Assembly: GCF_023015965.1 (NCBI RefSeq)
Contig: NZ_JALKAN010000004.1
Location: forward strand, 93,886-157,885
Origin: Allomuricauda sp. F6463D
Lineage (GTDB): Bacteria; Bacteroidota; Bacteroidia; Flavobacteriales; Flavobacteriaceae
Length of the DNA: 64,000 nt
Direction: 5' to 3'
Below are positions 29,632 through 39,363 of this stretch, piece by piece. The notes under the pieces were generated by a model. That model saw only the letters and a list, made by a program, of their open reading frames with translations. It was not told the DNA's origin and ran no database searches. Each line of letters opens with the position of its first letter. Positions within the stretch are counted from its first letter, which is position 1. Made by a program: the position numbers and the translations under genes.

Positions 29632-32038
29632 ATTCCGTTGTTTTTTGTTTTATAAATTCCTTGATGGCCTGTTCCATATCCCGGGTCTTTTCAAAACGTT
29701 CCATGATTTGGTGGTTTTCTGCCCCGTCCGTGAGATAGGCCGCATAGACCTCTGGGGGAACTTCCAGGCGAAAGACATTGCTTTCTTTGCCGATCTTGAT
29801 AAAAATCTCGGTATACCTTCTATTCCCTGTCAGCTTGTTGCGGATGGACTTCAGTTGGTTCAGGTCATGGCCGGACAAACTCAGCCTGTCCTTTAATGCT
29901 TCATAACCCTTTTCGTTGCGCAGACTGTATATGACCTGGGTGTTTTCCAGAATACTGGCCGAAGTTGAATTTTCCGGTAGTTGGTTGATGGATTGCAAGA
30001 CAATGCCAATGGCTCCATTTTGCTTTCGGATGGCCTGGTAATAGAATTCCACGCTTTCCAAAACATTCGGAAACTTCAATTGTTTGGCAAACTCGTCGAA
30101 AAGGATGATGCCCCGCTCCGAGCGGTTGCGCCAAATGGTTCGTTGGATGGCGGATTTGATGAGCTTGAGCATGACCGAAAGGATTTCCTTATTGTCCCGC
30201 ACCTCGTCCAGTTCAAAGACAATCAGTCGTTTGTCCTCGATGGTAAAGGTCTGGTCTGCCCCGATAGTGAACAGAAAACTGTACAGTCCCCCTTCCACGT
30301 ATTCCGATAGGATGTGCAAAAAGCTATAGACACTAAAGTCGCGTTCGTCCAGCCTGAGCTCTTGGAGCAAGCAATCTTTTTTACTGTCGACATAACGGTA
30401 TAGTGACGACAGGGAATGTTGGGTCCGGATATGTTTGTAGTAATGCAACAATACTTTTTTTACGGCCACTTCCTTGGATTTGTTAACCTTGGTTTCCGCC
30501 AATAGTTCCAAAACGAATAGGGCGAGGTCCTCCAAACGTTCCGGTGTCAGGTCGGAATCATCACCGATATAAAAGGGATTGATGCCCAGGTTTTTTCCTT
30601 TCTCATATCTGAGGATGACATGGTCATCGGGATAGAGCTGGGCAAATTTGCTGTAGGACCCGCCTAGGTCGATAATGACCATTCGGACTCCCGATTCAAA
30701 ATACTGTCTCAAAATATTGTTGGCCAAAAAGGACTTGCCTTCCCCAGTCGGTGCAAAAATGGCAAAGTTCCTGGCCTTGATGCGTTTTTTTTTCGCATCC
30801 CATACATCTTTGAGCACTGGGATATTGTAGTGCCTATCATTGAATGCCACGCCCTTATCATCGGAGCGGTAATTGGTATTGTTCAAGTACAGGCACAGGG
30901 CATGTTTCAGGTCGGTCACAAAAAGATCTTCGTTGGAGAAGTTGGTGGCATGACAAGGATGGGAATTTAAAAAGTAATGTTTCCGCTCTTCTCCATGGGG
31001 GTGGTAGGGGCGCACATCCAATTCTTTGAAACCGGCCTTGATCTTGGATGCTATTTCCTTGATGACACCTGGCTCGGTATGCCAGTAAACAAGGTTTAGA
31101 TGACCCCTGATGATACGGGAACTTTCATCGGTATTGATCTGATCTACGATTTGCCGGATCTTTTTAAGGACGACCTTGTTCTGCGTTCCGAAATTTGAAC
31201 TTTTGGAAAGTTCTTCGATCTTTTTGTCCAAGGCCTTGCGCCATCTGTGCCTGTCGTCCAGATACAGGATGTGGTTGATGATATGGTTCTCCTGTAGCTC
31301 CAATCCCAGACCATCGAGAAAACCTTGGTGAAATATAAAATCGTCCTGGGCAAAATTATCATTGGGGATACTGCTCTGGACCGTTTCCCCGAAGCACTGT
31401 TCATTGTTGACGGCTATCACATCAAAAAAATGGTCACCTATTTGGATGGGTCTTTGGTTCAGTTGGATATCGGTTTCAAAATCAAGATTGAACCCATTGA
31501 AATATGTATGGGTATGATCTAAGATAGCTTTGGTCTCCATTGGAGAAACGGCGATACTTTTGGAATTGTTGATATAGGCAACCGCATCGTTCACCGCCGT
31601 GATGAATCCGGCTACCTGTACATCCAATTTTCTGTGATATCCTTTGTCCATTCTTCGAAAGGGATTGACATATTTGGTAGCGTTCAATGTCTTGTCCAAA
31701 GGGAGTACAAAGAAGAGGTAGCTTTTATGGACCAAATATTCCCTTCCCTTAAAATGCCTATGGGTGGCTTTTCCCAAAAAGGTGGTATTGGGAAGGGATT
31801 CCGCAGTATATCCTTTCTTTTGATAGCAATCCTGTTTGTGGATCACGGTTCCGTTAGGGAGGGATTTAAAGGCTTGGAACCAGATGCCATGTAGTGTCTC
31901 AAAATCCGATTCGGAAAGGGAGTACACCTCCGGCAGGGCCACTTGATAGCACAGTAGAACATTGCCGTTGTTGGCAAAGACCACTTGATTTTGGATATCG
32001 AGGATAGGATGATAGGTGTTCAAGTTGATTTTAGTCAT
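29615..32038 (-). CDS. traG: Conjugation ATPase TraG (VirB4-like)
   Basis: The 807-residue protein has Walker A at APTGEGKSFLAN (Lys435), Walker B at IILFDEF (Asp648), and a RecA-like C-terminal domain, as in the CTnDOT TraG/VirB4 family. It powers the type IV secretion channel. In CTnDOT nomenclature TraG is this ATPase and not a VirD4 coupling protein. It overlaps both traF and traI. Confidence 0.93.
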   Translation of the reverse strand: MTKINLNTYHPILDIQNQVVFANNGNVLLCYQVALPEVYSLSESDFETLHGIWFQAFKSLPNGTVIHKQDCYQKKGYTAESLPNTTFLGKATHRHFKGREYLVHKSYLFFVLPLDKTLNATKYVNPFRRMDKGYHRKLDVQVAGFITAVNDAVAYINNSKSIAVSPMETKAILDHTHTYFNGFNLDFETDIQLNQRPIQIGDHFFDVIAVNNEQCFGETVQSSIPNDNFAQDDFIFHQGFLDGLGLELQENHIINHILYLDDRHRWRKALDKKIEELSKSSNFGTQNKVVLKKIRQIVDQINTDESSRIIRGHLNLVYWHTEPGVIKEIASKIKAGFKELDVRPYHPHGEERKHYFLNSHPCHATNFSNEDLFVTDLKHALCLYLNNTNYRSDDKGVAFNDRHYNIPVLKDVWDAKKKRIKARNFAIFAPTGEGKSFLANNILRQYFESGVRMVIIDLGGSYSKFAQLYPDDHVILRYEKGKNLGINPFYIGDDSDLTPERLEDLALFVLELLAETKVNKSKEVAVKKVLLHYYKHIRTQHSLSSLYRYVDSKKDCLLQELRLDERDFSVYSFLHILSEYVEGGLYSFLFTIGADQTFTIEDKRLIVFELDEVRDNKEILSVMLKLIKSAIQRTIWRNRSERGIILFDEFAKQLKFPNVLESVEFYYQAIRKQNGAIGIVLQSINQLPENSTSASILENTQVIYSLRNEKGYEALKDRLSLSGHDLNQLKSIRNKLTGNRRYTEIFIKIGKESNVFRLEVPPEVYAAYLTDGAENHQIMERFEKTRDMEQAIKEFIKQKTTEYESKK

Positions 32039-32309
32039 AGGGCAATGGACTCAATCGTTTAGTACTGATGGCATCGGGAAATTTTTTTTGGAGGGGGATT
32101 TGGAAAGGTCTTTTGACCCACCGCACCAATGCCCCATAAAGCAAGGCATTGAACAGCAGTAGGGCCACGATGACACCAAAATTGAAGGAAAAGATGATGA
32201 CCAATAGGGAACCGATGACCGATACCATTTGTAGGACAAAAAGGGCTATGGGGAGTCCCATGACCATCGCTTGTTTTCGGATGTTCCGATAGACCTGATA
32301 CCTTTTCAT
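32031..32309 (-). CDS. traF: Conjugative transposon protein TraF (VirB3-like, DUF4133)
   Basis: The 92-residue membrane protein has two hydrophobic segments in the first 65 residues (MGLPIALFVLQMVSVIGSLL and FGVIVALLLFNALLYGAL) and a basic tail. That is the VirB3-like pattern between TraE and the VirB4 ATPase. It overlaps both neighbours by one and eight bases. Confidence 0.8.
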   Translation of the reverse strand: MKRYQVYRNIRKQAMVMGLPIALFVLQMVSVIGSLLVIIFSFNFGVIVALLLFNALLYGALVRWVKRPFQIPLQKKFPDAISTKRLSPLPYD

Positions 32310-32596
32310 TAGACTACGATTCCAATGAGATAGGTAAAGATGCCCACGACGGCACCGGCGATAAGTACAAATACGAGTACACGTGTGATGCCTTTTTTAA
32401 GGTCTGAATTCTCCCCAAAAAAATGTCCGGCATTAAAAAGGAAACCTACTAAAAAGATGACCCCAAGGATAATGGGGAAGATGGCCCGGATGGTTTCGGA
32501 AATATCATTGACGGAATCCTCAATACCTCCGATCTGGGCCAAAGTGGAACTGGAAACAAAAAGTAAGAGGATGGTAACAAAAAGTGATTTTCGCAT
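32309..32596 (-). CDS. traE: Conjugative transposon protein TraE (DUF4134, pilin-like)
   Basis: The 95-residue protein has a signal peptide (MRKSLFVTILLLFVSSSTLA-Q) and two membrane helices (AIFPIILGVIFLVGFLFNAG and VLVFVLIAGAVVGIFTYL). It is the first gene of the tra block and has VirB2-like architecture. Confidence 0.82.
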   Translation of the reverse strand: MRKSLFVTILLLFVSSSTLAQIGGIEDSVNDISETIRAIFPIILGVIFLVGFLFNAGHFFGENSDLKKGITRVLVFVLIAGAVVGIFTYLIGIVV

Positions 32597-32970
32597 ATCG
32601 TAAACGTTTTTGGGTTGGACGATTTTTGATACTTGAAAAGTACTTTGTATTCTATTTAAAAAACTGAAAATCAGTATTTTGTGTATATTATAGTATGTAG
32701 GGGATTATGGCATGGAATACACTGAATTGGTGTCAACCGATATGGGAAAAAAAGAGGGATTGTTGATAAGCTGATTTTGTAAAATGACAATATGGGAACA
32801 AAACGTCAAGTTGACCTCCTGGAGGGTTGGTATCTCTGGACTTTTAGATGGGCAGGGTCAGTAGAAGAAAGGTTGAATACATCGATTATGAAATAGTTTA
32901 GGTCTGACATGAGAAAGTTGTTTTAAAAACACAAGTAGATGTAATTTTTTTAAGAAAATACTTAGGGTAA
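32597..32970. other. Spacer upstream of the tra block
   Basis: No ORF or RNA was recognised in this 374-bp stretch. It should contain the traE promoter (minus strand). Genes traA-D, which normally precede traE, are absent, so this is a possible deletion point or element edge. Confidence 0.45.
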
Positions 32971-33807
32971 TTAAATAGTAAAAACATCAGAATCCAACAC
33001 TAATCTAATCCCCACAATTAACAACAAAACTGCGAATGCTTTTTTCAAGGTTGCTGCAGGTAATTTATGTGCAAGTTTTGCTCCGATTGGTGCGGTGAAA
33101 AAGCTAGCTAAACTCACACAAATAAATGCATAAACATGTACAAAGCCAAACACGCCATTAGGTAATGTTTCTTTGATACTGGCATCAAGAAATTGCCCAA
33201 AGACAAGAAACCCAATTGCACCTGCACTTGCAATAGGTAAGCCACAAGCAGCTGATGTACCTACTGCATTCTGAATTTTCAAACCATAATTACTCAATAA
33301 TGGAACCGTTAATGTACCTCCTCCAATACCAAAAATAGCAGAAGCAATACCAATAAAACCTCCTAAACCTGTTTGTCCAATAGGCGAAGGTAGTTTGCTA
33401 AAGTCATTTTCTTCCAAGGTTCTATTTTTCATAAGCAACATTTTTAATCCTACCAAAAATGCACCTACACCAATTATTACCTGAAGCGAATTACCATGGA
33501 TAATAGATGTGATACCTGCACCAATTAATGAACCTATTACCAGTCCTGGTGCCATATGTTTCCATACATTCCAGTTTACGGCACCCCGACTGTGGTGAGC
33601 TCGAAGTGAACTAATAGATGTAACAATGATTGTTGCTAGAGATGTACCAATACCAATATGTGTAAGTGCAGATTGAGGAATACCTTGTGCTGTAAAAATG
33701 TAAATTAATGCTGGTACGATTACCATACCTCCACCAATTCCAAATAAGCCTGCAAGTATGCCAGCAAATGCACCCGCAGCGAGAAAGTAAAGAATAAATA
33801 TATCCAT
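32971..33807 (-). CDS. TSUP family permease (sulfite exporter TauE/SafE)
   Basis: The 278-residue protein has eight or so hydrophobic segments and two copies of the family repeat, LAGLFGIGGGMVIVPALIYI near the N terminus and GIASAIFGIGGGTLTVPLLS in the middle. TSUP members export sulfite, sulfoacetate or related organosulfur anions; the cargo here is not decided. It stands alone on the minus strand between the tra block and the PUL spacer. Confidence 0.9.
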   Translation of the reverse strand: MDIFILYFLAAGAFAGILAGLFGIGGGMVIVPALIYIFTAQGIPQSALTHIGIGTSLATIIVTSISSLRAHHSRGAVNWNVWKHMAPGLVIGSLIGAGITSIIHGNSLQVIIGVGAFLVGLKMLLMKNRTLEENDFSKLPSPIGQTGLGGFIGIASAIFGIGGGTLTVPLLSNYGLKIQNAVGTSAACGLPIASAGAIGFLVFGQFLDASIKETLPNGVFGFVHVYAFICVSLASFFTAPIGAKLAHKLPAATLKKAFAVLLLIVGIRLVLDSDVFTI

Positions 33808-33953
33808 GAATGGAGTAAGTAAATTGTTTTTTGTTTAAAGGTCGCTATATGGCAATATTAAGATGAAATGAAGCGTAAAAGTAGACCATTATTTGATTAA
33901 TAAATTAGGATTATTCTACTTTTATACAGTACAGTTTTAAAGGGAGGAGCTCA

Positions 33954-34282
33954 TCATGTATAAGAAGTTTGGAACAAGGCATATACTTGAAAAACACCTA
34001 TACTCCAAACTATGGTCCCCAATGATAAGGTTCTACCAATAATTCGGTTAAAAGCAATGATAGTAAAGTTGACCTTGTAAGTTTTTAGTTGTTCCTGTTC
34101 CTTAAAAAAAAAACGATAAAGTATTCTGCTATAAGTAAAATGGAAGAGCGATAAAAATACAAGAAACAATACCGTCAAAACTTTTAAAAAAAAGCATACT
34201 TTTCAGTTTTTAGCGCGTCCAGAACAGCGGAAGCTTCAAAAAAGTTGATTACTTCCTCCAAAATGGCATTTAAGAAATCCAT
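33954..34282 (-). pseudogene. Small membrane protein gene split by a frameshift at a poly-A/T tract
   Basis: Starting from ATG at 34282, a frame reads MDFLNAILEEVINFFEASAV and ends at a stop just after a run of eight T on the minus strand (34187-34194). The adjoining frame continues without interruption as a hydrophobic protein (FLVFLSLFHFTYSRILYRFF) to 33954. A ninth T would join them into about 109 residues. Either the gene is broken or a base is missing in the assembly. No family was recognised. Confidence 0.5.
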
Positions 34283-34368
34283 AGGTCAATTTATATAGGT
34301 TATTGTTAGTATAGCCAGTATGTGGACATAATAAATGTTGAATTTCAAATAGATAATATTTTTAAATG

Positions 34369-34386
34369 TATGAACATATGAACATA
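34369..34386 (+). promoter_or_regulatory. Candidate operator, copy 1 of an exact 18-bp element
   Basis: The 18-mer TATGAACATATGAACATA is two tandem TATGAACA units. The same 18 bases recur 195 bp downstream. It sits 400 bp before the first PUL gene. Confidence 0.5.
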
Positions 34387-34563
34387 AGTAGATTTTCGAT
34401 TTACGAAAACGTTTTATGGTGTTTTGACCTAAGAAGCACGAAAGAAGACTATTTGAATAGATTTTATAAAATTGTTAAATTTTCATGCAGTAGAATGATA
34501 ATGAATTAAAAAAAGAACTTTTTTTTTGGAGAGATGAGATAATAATCTATATTTGAACATATG

Positions 34564-34581
34564 TATGAACATATGAACATA
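34564..34581 (+). promoter_or_regulatory. Candidate operator, copy 2 of an exact 18-bp element
   Basis: Identical to the copy at 34369. Here a third partial unit (TTGAACATATG, 34553-34563) is joined at the left side. It lies about 205 bp before the first PUL gene and is the more likely site of control. Confidence 0.5.
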
Positions 34582-34786
34582 TAAATATTGATTTCCCGCT
34601 TATTGACTGTTAGAGAGTTCTTTGTTTAGAGTGTTCAAAAAATAATTATTTAAGTTGTTGAGTTTAATTTTGAAAGAAAAAAGGGTGATATGGAGACATT
34701 GTAAAATAAGCCTTCGATCTTCCTTTTTTCTCTTTTTTGGCACGGCGGCCTTACCGTAAACTAACTAATTATCAAACTTTAGAGTT

Positions 34787-35221
34787 ATGAAATGCTTACG
34801 ATTAATTATGACCTTGTCGATTCTAGCCTTTATCAGCTGTGATGACGACCCTGAGCAGAACCCGGAAGGGTTTACCGAGTTTGTTGTTGATATCGAGGGG
34901 AATTGGAAAGTAGACCAAGTCCTCCAAAATGGAAACGACATAACGGCACTTATGGATTTTCAATCCTTTTCACTTCAGCTGGATTATGAGAATGGGGAGC
35001 CTTCGTCTTTCTCTTTTCCAAGTCAGACAGTTCCCTTTGTGTTAAGTGACCTCAGTGGTGATTGGTCCTTTGATGACCCTGTGTATCCTACAAAACTAAA
35101 TTTTTCAGATGGTACCAGTTTGGATATTCAAGGAGCTGTTCTTTCTGGATCGAATAAGATGACAGTAATCGTCCCGTTAGGATGTTCATCAAATACCTAT
35201 ACCTATAAACTGAGCAAATAA
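34787..35221 (+). CDS. Small lipoprotein of the PUL
   Basis: The 144-residue protein has a lipoprotein signal (MKCLRLIMTLSILAFISC-DDD), a short acidic linker and a beta-rich domain with EGNWKVDQVL, similar to lipocalin-like DUF5004-type proteins of Bacteroidota. The lipobox cysteine is followed by acidic residues, a pattern that exports lipoproteins to the surface in this phylum. It begins the operon ahead of the DUF4961 gene (22-bp gap). Confidence 0.75.
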   Translation: MKCLRLIMTLSILAFISCDDDPEQNPEGFTEFVVDIEGNWKVDQVLQNGNDITALMDFQSFSLQLDYENGEPSSFSFPSQTVPFVLSDLSGDWSFDDPVYPTKLNFSDGTSLDIQGAVLSGSNKMTVIVPLGCSSNTYTYKLSK

Positions 35222-35243
35222 CAAGAAACCAATATGCACTAAA

Positions 35244-36209
35244 ATGAAGAACAAACTAAACAAACTAAAACGCATTATTTTTCAACCAAAGGCACTGTTT
35301 CTATTGTTTTTGTTGTTGAGCATGTGCGTGACCATAACCAACGTAAACCAACCTTCATCCGTTACAGTTGGTGAACAAATGGATGTAACTATCGATGTTG
35401 ACGTAGCACCTGCGGAGGATGCGGCTTATAATATCGTGTTTGGGGTTTTGGTTCCGGAAGCATGGGATATCGCTTCCAACGCAACGGTCACTTATACTTT
35501 GGACAACGGCGATGGGACCATGCGTTTGGCCAATGGCTCTGATCCCGACTATAAAACCCCTATAACAGATCTTGCAGGAATTGGTGAAAATTACGGTCTT
35601 GTGGAATGGGTAGTTTTTATTTCCGATCAAACTGTTTCGGGAGCCAATGGTGTAAACTTTTCGGGCCAAATTCAGCTTTCCATGGATGTGGGAACGGAAA
35701 ATATTAAAACACAGTTAGGTTACATTGTAGGTACTTCCGGCTACGGTATCACGCCAGGGGAGACTGATATTAGATTTACTCCTTGCATGGAAGTTACCGG
35801 AGGGGCAAACCCTGTAATCGATTTATGTGGCCCCCTTCCATTTCCTGTAACCTTTCAACCCGCGGAATATACCTATGATGATATTATCCATATCGGTTTT
35901 GATGCAAAAAAAGGACCCGAAGGCGCTCCAACCGCCCTATCAGGGGCCACAGATGTTTATCTGTGCGCCAAAGCTGTTATAGATGGAGAAGCGGTGGTAG
36001 CATGCGATATTTCCGATATAACTAAAATGCGTTCGATTGGCACCGATCAATGGAATGTATCTGTTTGGCCAAGACAACTTTTTAATGCTCAGCCTAGTCA
36101 AGAAATAACAGATATCACTTTCAGTTTTAAAAACCAGAATGGGGATGTCGAGGTCAAGAATCCAGACACAGGTGAAGATTTTCAACTAATACCCAACTGT
36201 GCAAATTAA
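35244..36209 (+). CDS. DUF4961 domain protein of the PUL
   Basis: The 321-residue protein has an N-terminal hydrophobic segment (ALFLLFLLLSMCVTITNV), then a beta-sandwich region (45-180) and a C-terminal half with PVTFQPAEYTYDDIIHIGFD. This matches the DUF4961 layout found beside SusC/SusD in other flavobacterial loci. It is probably an accessory surface glycan-binding component. Function is unproven. It lies between the small lipoprotein and SusC. Confidence 0.68.
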   Translation: MKNKLNKLKRIIFQPKALFLLFLLLSMCVTITNVNQPSSVTVGEQMDVTIDVDVAPAEDAAYNIVFGVLVPEAWDIASNATVTYTLDNGDGTMRLANGSDPDYKTPITDLAGIGENYGLVEWVVFISDQTVSGANGVNFSGQIQLSMDVGTENIKTQLGYIVGTSGYGITPGETDIRFTPCMEVTGGANPVIDLCGPLPFPVTFQPAEYTYDDIIHIGFDAKKGPEGAPTALSGATDVYLCAKAVIDGEAVVACDISDITKMRSIGTDQWNVSVWPRQLFNAQPSQEITDITFSFKNQNGDVEVKNPDTGEDFQLIPNCAN

Positions 36210-36222
36210 AAACATGACGATT

Positions 36223-39200
36223 ATGAAAAATAGAATAAAAGGCCTTTTTGTCGTTTTTTTGATGCTTGGCAATCTACTTGCCTTTGCACAAAATATAACC
36301 ATAAATGGGGTGATTACGGCAGAGGATGATGGTTTTCCGCTACCTGGGGCAAATGTGATAGTGAAAGGAATGTCCATTGGGGCATCGGCAAATTTTGATG
36401 GAGAGTATACCCTTGAGGTTCCCAATGAGGATGTAATCTTGATTTTTAGTTATCAAGGGTTCAGTTCCCGAGAAGTTACAGTGGGTAAACAGCGAACAAT
36501 CAACATAGTGTTAAAAACAGATGTGAACGAATTGGATGAGGTAGTGATAATAGGTTATGGAAGTACGACCAAGAAGGACCTTACCGGATCTATTGCCACT
36601 ATAAAGTCGGAAGACCTTGAGGCTGTCCGCTCCACAACGGCAGATGATTTTGTGCAAGGTAGAGTTTCCGGTGTGTTGTTAACACAAACCTCAGGTCAGC
36701 CGGGAGGAGCTACCTCCGTACGAATACGGGGCAGTAGTTCCATAAACGCAAGTAACGAGCCCTTGTACGTAATAGATGGTTTTCCGGTAGATAACAACAG
36801 CGATAACCTTTCTGCTGGTGTAGCAGAAGGCCCTTCCATAAACGCCTTATCTACCTTAAGTGCAAATGATATAGCATCCATCGATGTGTTGAAAGATGCA
36901 TCTGCTACCGCTATATATGGGTCTCGTGGCGCCAATGGAGTAATTATTATTACTACCAAACGCGGGTTAAATGGGGAAGTTCAAATCAACTATGATACGT
37001 ATGTTGGGGTAAGTAAGGTTATTCAGAAGTTGGATGTATTGGATGCCTCGCAGTTTGCGTTTTTTGTGAATGAATCCAGGTACAATGGTTCCGGTGAGCC
37101 AAGATTTTACACAGATCCAAATTCTTTTGGAGTGGGTACAGATTGGCAAGATGAGATTTTTAGGACAGCCATAACCAAAAGTCATGACCTTTCCATAAAG
37201 GGTGGTAATCAAGACATTAAGTACGCTATTTCCGGATCATATTTAGATCAGGAAGGCGTAGTTATCGAAACCGACTTTAAGCGCTACAATTTTAGGGTAA
37301 ACCTCGATTTTAAAGCTACAGAAAAGCTTTCCATAGAAAACTCTTTGAGTTTGAACAAGACAGATTTCAATACGGCCAGAACAGAAACAACAGGAGGTAC
37401 AGAAGTTGCAAGTAGTGCCATTACAGGGGCATACCAGTTTAATCCGTTGTTACCTGTTTTTGATCCTGAAGGAAATTATACCAAAGGTAATTTTATTGTG
37501 CAGAACAATGGAACCTTTGTAAACGATGTAAACAATATTCAAGAACAAATTCCAAATTTTCCAAGTCCGGTGGCCTTTCAAAATTTATCGGAAAGCCAGG
37601 GTAAGGCAACAAGAATATTGGACAACTTGGCCATTAAATGGAATTTTGCAGAGAAATTCCAGTTGAAGACAACACTCGGGGTGGATATGAATATCAATGA
37701 GCAATTTTACTTTAGGACAGAGGAAATAGACTTTGGGAATACACCAGGAGCTTTCGCTGCTCAGGCCAAGAACACGGCTACAAGTTATTTGGCGGAAACT
37801 ACCGTAACCTACACCAACACATTTAGTAATAGGCATCGGTTGAACGCTTTGGTCGGGGCATCATGGCAAGATTTTAGCATAGAAACCCTTTCGGGCGATG
37901 CCTTGGGTTTCCCAACCGAGAATTTTGGTTCCAATAATTTGGGACTTGGCCTAAATCCTGGAGTAAATTCCAATATTATAGAATCACGATTGATTTCTTA
38001 CTTCGGTAGGGTAAACTATATTTTGGACAACAAATATATTTTTACCGTTACTTCCCGAGTAGATGGTTCATCCAAGTTTGGCGATGGAAACAAGTATGGT
38101 TTTTTTCCTTCGGGAGCATTCGCTTGGAATGTTTCGGAAGAAGAATTTCTTCAAGATTCGGGCCTCTATCTTAAGCTGCGCTTAGGTTATGGTATAATAG
38201 GGAATGAGTCGATCGCACCATATTCCGCCCAATCAACATTTAAACCTACATACCATTTTTTTAACGACAATGCGGTAGTGGGACAATTACCCAGTACTCC
38301 GGCCAATAGTGCTCTTAAATGGGAACGTACCGAACAATACAATGTAGGATTGGACCTTGGTTTCTTTAATGACCGGTTGGGACTTACCATCGATGCTTAC
38401 CAGAAGAATACGGACGATTTGCTGTTGAACCTGCAAGTGCCTTCGCAAACTGGGTACATTCAAAGTGTGGTCAATGCCGGAAGTGTTCGCAATCAGGGAA
38501 TAGAGTTGGGCATCAATGCACAATTGTTCAAAGGTGGATTCAATTGGGATGTAAACCTAACAGGGGCATATAACAAGAACAAAATACTGGATCTGGCCGG
38601 TTTGGACAATATTCCCACAGGTTTTGGGATTTTGGGGATAACCAATTGGCAGTTGCTCGAAGAGGATGGTGAAATCGGGGCGTTTTACGGCTATGTTTCT
38701 GATGGAATCATTCAATTGGACGATGACCCCACGACCACTCCGACCTTTGCGACAGATACATTTACTCCAGGAGAACGTAAATACAAGGACCTGAACGGGG
38801 ATGGGGTAATCGATGCCGATAACGACAGAACGTTTATCGGAAACCCTATACCGGAATATACTTTTGGTATCAACAACACGATTACATGGAATAATTGGGA
38901 CCTTAACGTATTCATGCAAGGTGTATATGGTAATGAAATAGCCAACTTTAATAGGATAAACCTGGAAAACCTAAATGGACAGGGAAATGTTTTGTTGGAA
39001 GCATTCTCTAATAGATGGACACCGGAAAATCCAAGTAATACCTATACTAGGGCTGCGGATGGTCCCAGAAATATTGTGTTCTCGGATAACTATGTAGAAG
39101 ATGGCTCCTATTTAAGGCTAAAATCCGCCACTTTGGGATATTCCATATCAAGTAAGTTCTTGTCCAAAATGAACATAAATAAACTCCGACTCTATGCTAC

Positions 39201-39351
39201 CGGGAAAAACTTGTTCACCATCACCAATTATAGTGGGGTCGATCCCGAAGTAAGTTTTGGAGGTCAGAACAATAATTTGAGTGCCGGTGCGGACTTCGGC
39301 GGGTATCCAACATCTAGAACGTATCTGTTGGGCCTTAACATAAACTTTTAA
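36223..39351 (+). CDS. SusC-like TonB-dependent outer-membrane transporter
   Basis: The 1042-residue protein has a signal peptide (LFVVFLMLGNLLAFA-Q), a carboxypeptidase-regulatory-like domain (about 23-110), a plug with SusC signatures (DEVVIIGYGS, TSGQPGGATSVRIRGSSSIN), and a beta-barrel ending in NINF. The ATG at 36223 gives the signal peptide; the upstream one would overlap the previous gene. It imports oligosaccharides with the SusD partner 12 bp downstream. Confidence 0.95.
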   Translation: MKNRIKGLFVVFLMLGNLLAFAQNITINGVITAEDDGFPLPGANVIVKGMSIGASANFDGEYTLEVPNEDVILIFSYQGFSSREVTVGKQRTINIVLKTDVNELDEVVIIGYGSTTKKDLTGSIATIKSEDLEAVRSTTADDFVQGRVSGVLLTQTSGQPGGATSVRIRGSSSINASNEPLYVIDGFPVDNNSDNLSAGVAEGPSINALSTLSANDIASIDVLKDASATAIYGSRGANGVIIITTKRGLNGEVQINYDTYVGVSKVIQKLDVLDASQFAFFVNESRYNGSGEPRFYTDPNSFGVGTDWQDEIFRTAITKSHDLSIKGGNQDIKYAISGSYLDQEGVVIETDFKRYNFRVNLDFKATEKLSIENSLSLNKTDFNTARTETTGGTEVASSAITGAYQFNPLLPVFDPEGNYTKGNFIVQNNGTFVNDVNNIQEQIPNFPSPVAFQNLSESQGKATRILDNLAIKWNFAEKFQLKTTLGVDMNINEQFYFRTEEIDFGNTPGAFAAQAKNTATSYLAETTVTYTNTFSNRHRLNALVGASWQDFSIETLSGDALGFPTENFGSNNLGLGLNPGVNSNIIESRLISYFGRVNYILDNKYIFTVTSRVDGSSKFGDGNKYGFFPSGAFAWNVSEEEFLQDSGLYLKLRLGYGIIGNESIAPYSAQSTFKPTYHFFNDNAVVGQLPSTPANSALKWERTEQYNVGLDLGFFNDRLGLTIDAYQKNTDDLLLNLQVPSQTGYIQSVVNAGSVRNQGIELGINAQLFKGGFNWDVNLTGAYNKNKILDLAGLDNIPTGFGILGITNWQLLEEDGEIGAFYGYVSDGIIQLDDDPTTTPTFATDTFTPGERKYKDLNGDGVIDADNDRTFIGNPIPEYTFGINNTITWNNWDLNVFMQGVYGNEIANFNRINLENLNGQGNVLLEAFSNRWTPENPSNTYTRAADGPRNIVFSDNYVEDGSYLRLKSATLGYSISSKFLSKMNINKLRLYATGKNLFTITNYSGVDPEVSFGGQNNNLSAGADFGGYPTSRTYLLGLNINF

Positions 39352-39363
39352 AAAATCAAAATC

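Larger units (their letters stand above)
22960..32640. mobile_element. Integrated, incomplete conjugative element beside tRNA-Pro
   Basis: An integrase gene points away from tRNA-Pro and is followed by an SRAP gene and two small genes on plus. The convergent tra block traE-F-G-I-J-K-M-N is on minus. No relaxase, coupling protein, traA-D, traL, traO, traP or traQ was found in the element, so it is unlikely to transfer by itself. A repeat of the tRNA-Pro 3' end, expected at the far boundary, was not seen by eye, so the right edge is uncertain. Base composition of the block is visibly richer in G+C than the flanking PUL spacer. Confidence 0.72.
34283..34786. other. AT-rich regulatory spacer upstream of the PUL
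   Basis: No gene was found. The stretch holds two exact 18-bp elements (listed separately), an AAAACGTTTT palindrome at 34406-34415 that resembles a LacI-type half site, and an AAAAAAAG/CTTTTTTT inverted repeat at about 34508-34527. The PUL promoter must lie after 34584, but no clear TAnnTTTG box was identified. Confidence 0.55.

Noticed and set aside
33582..33600. GGCACCCCGAC, resembling the tRNA-Pro 3' end as a possible far att site
   Set aside because: It lies inside the intact TSUP gene and matches only about ten bases, so it is probably chance.
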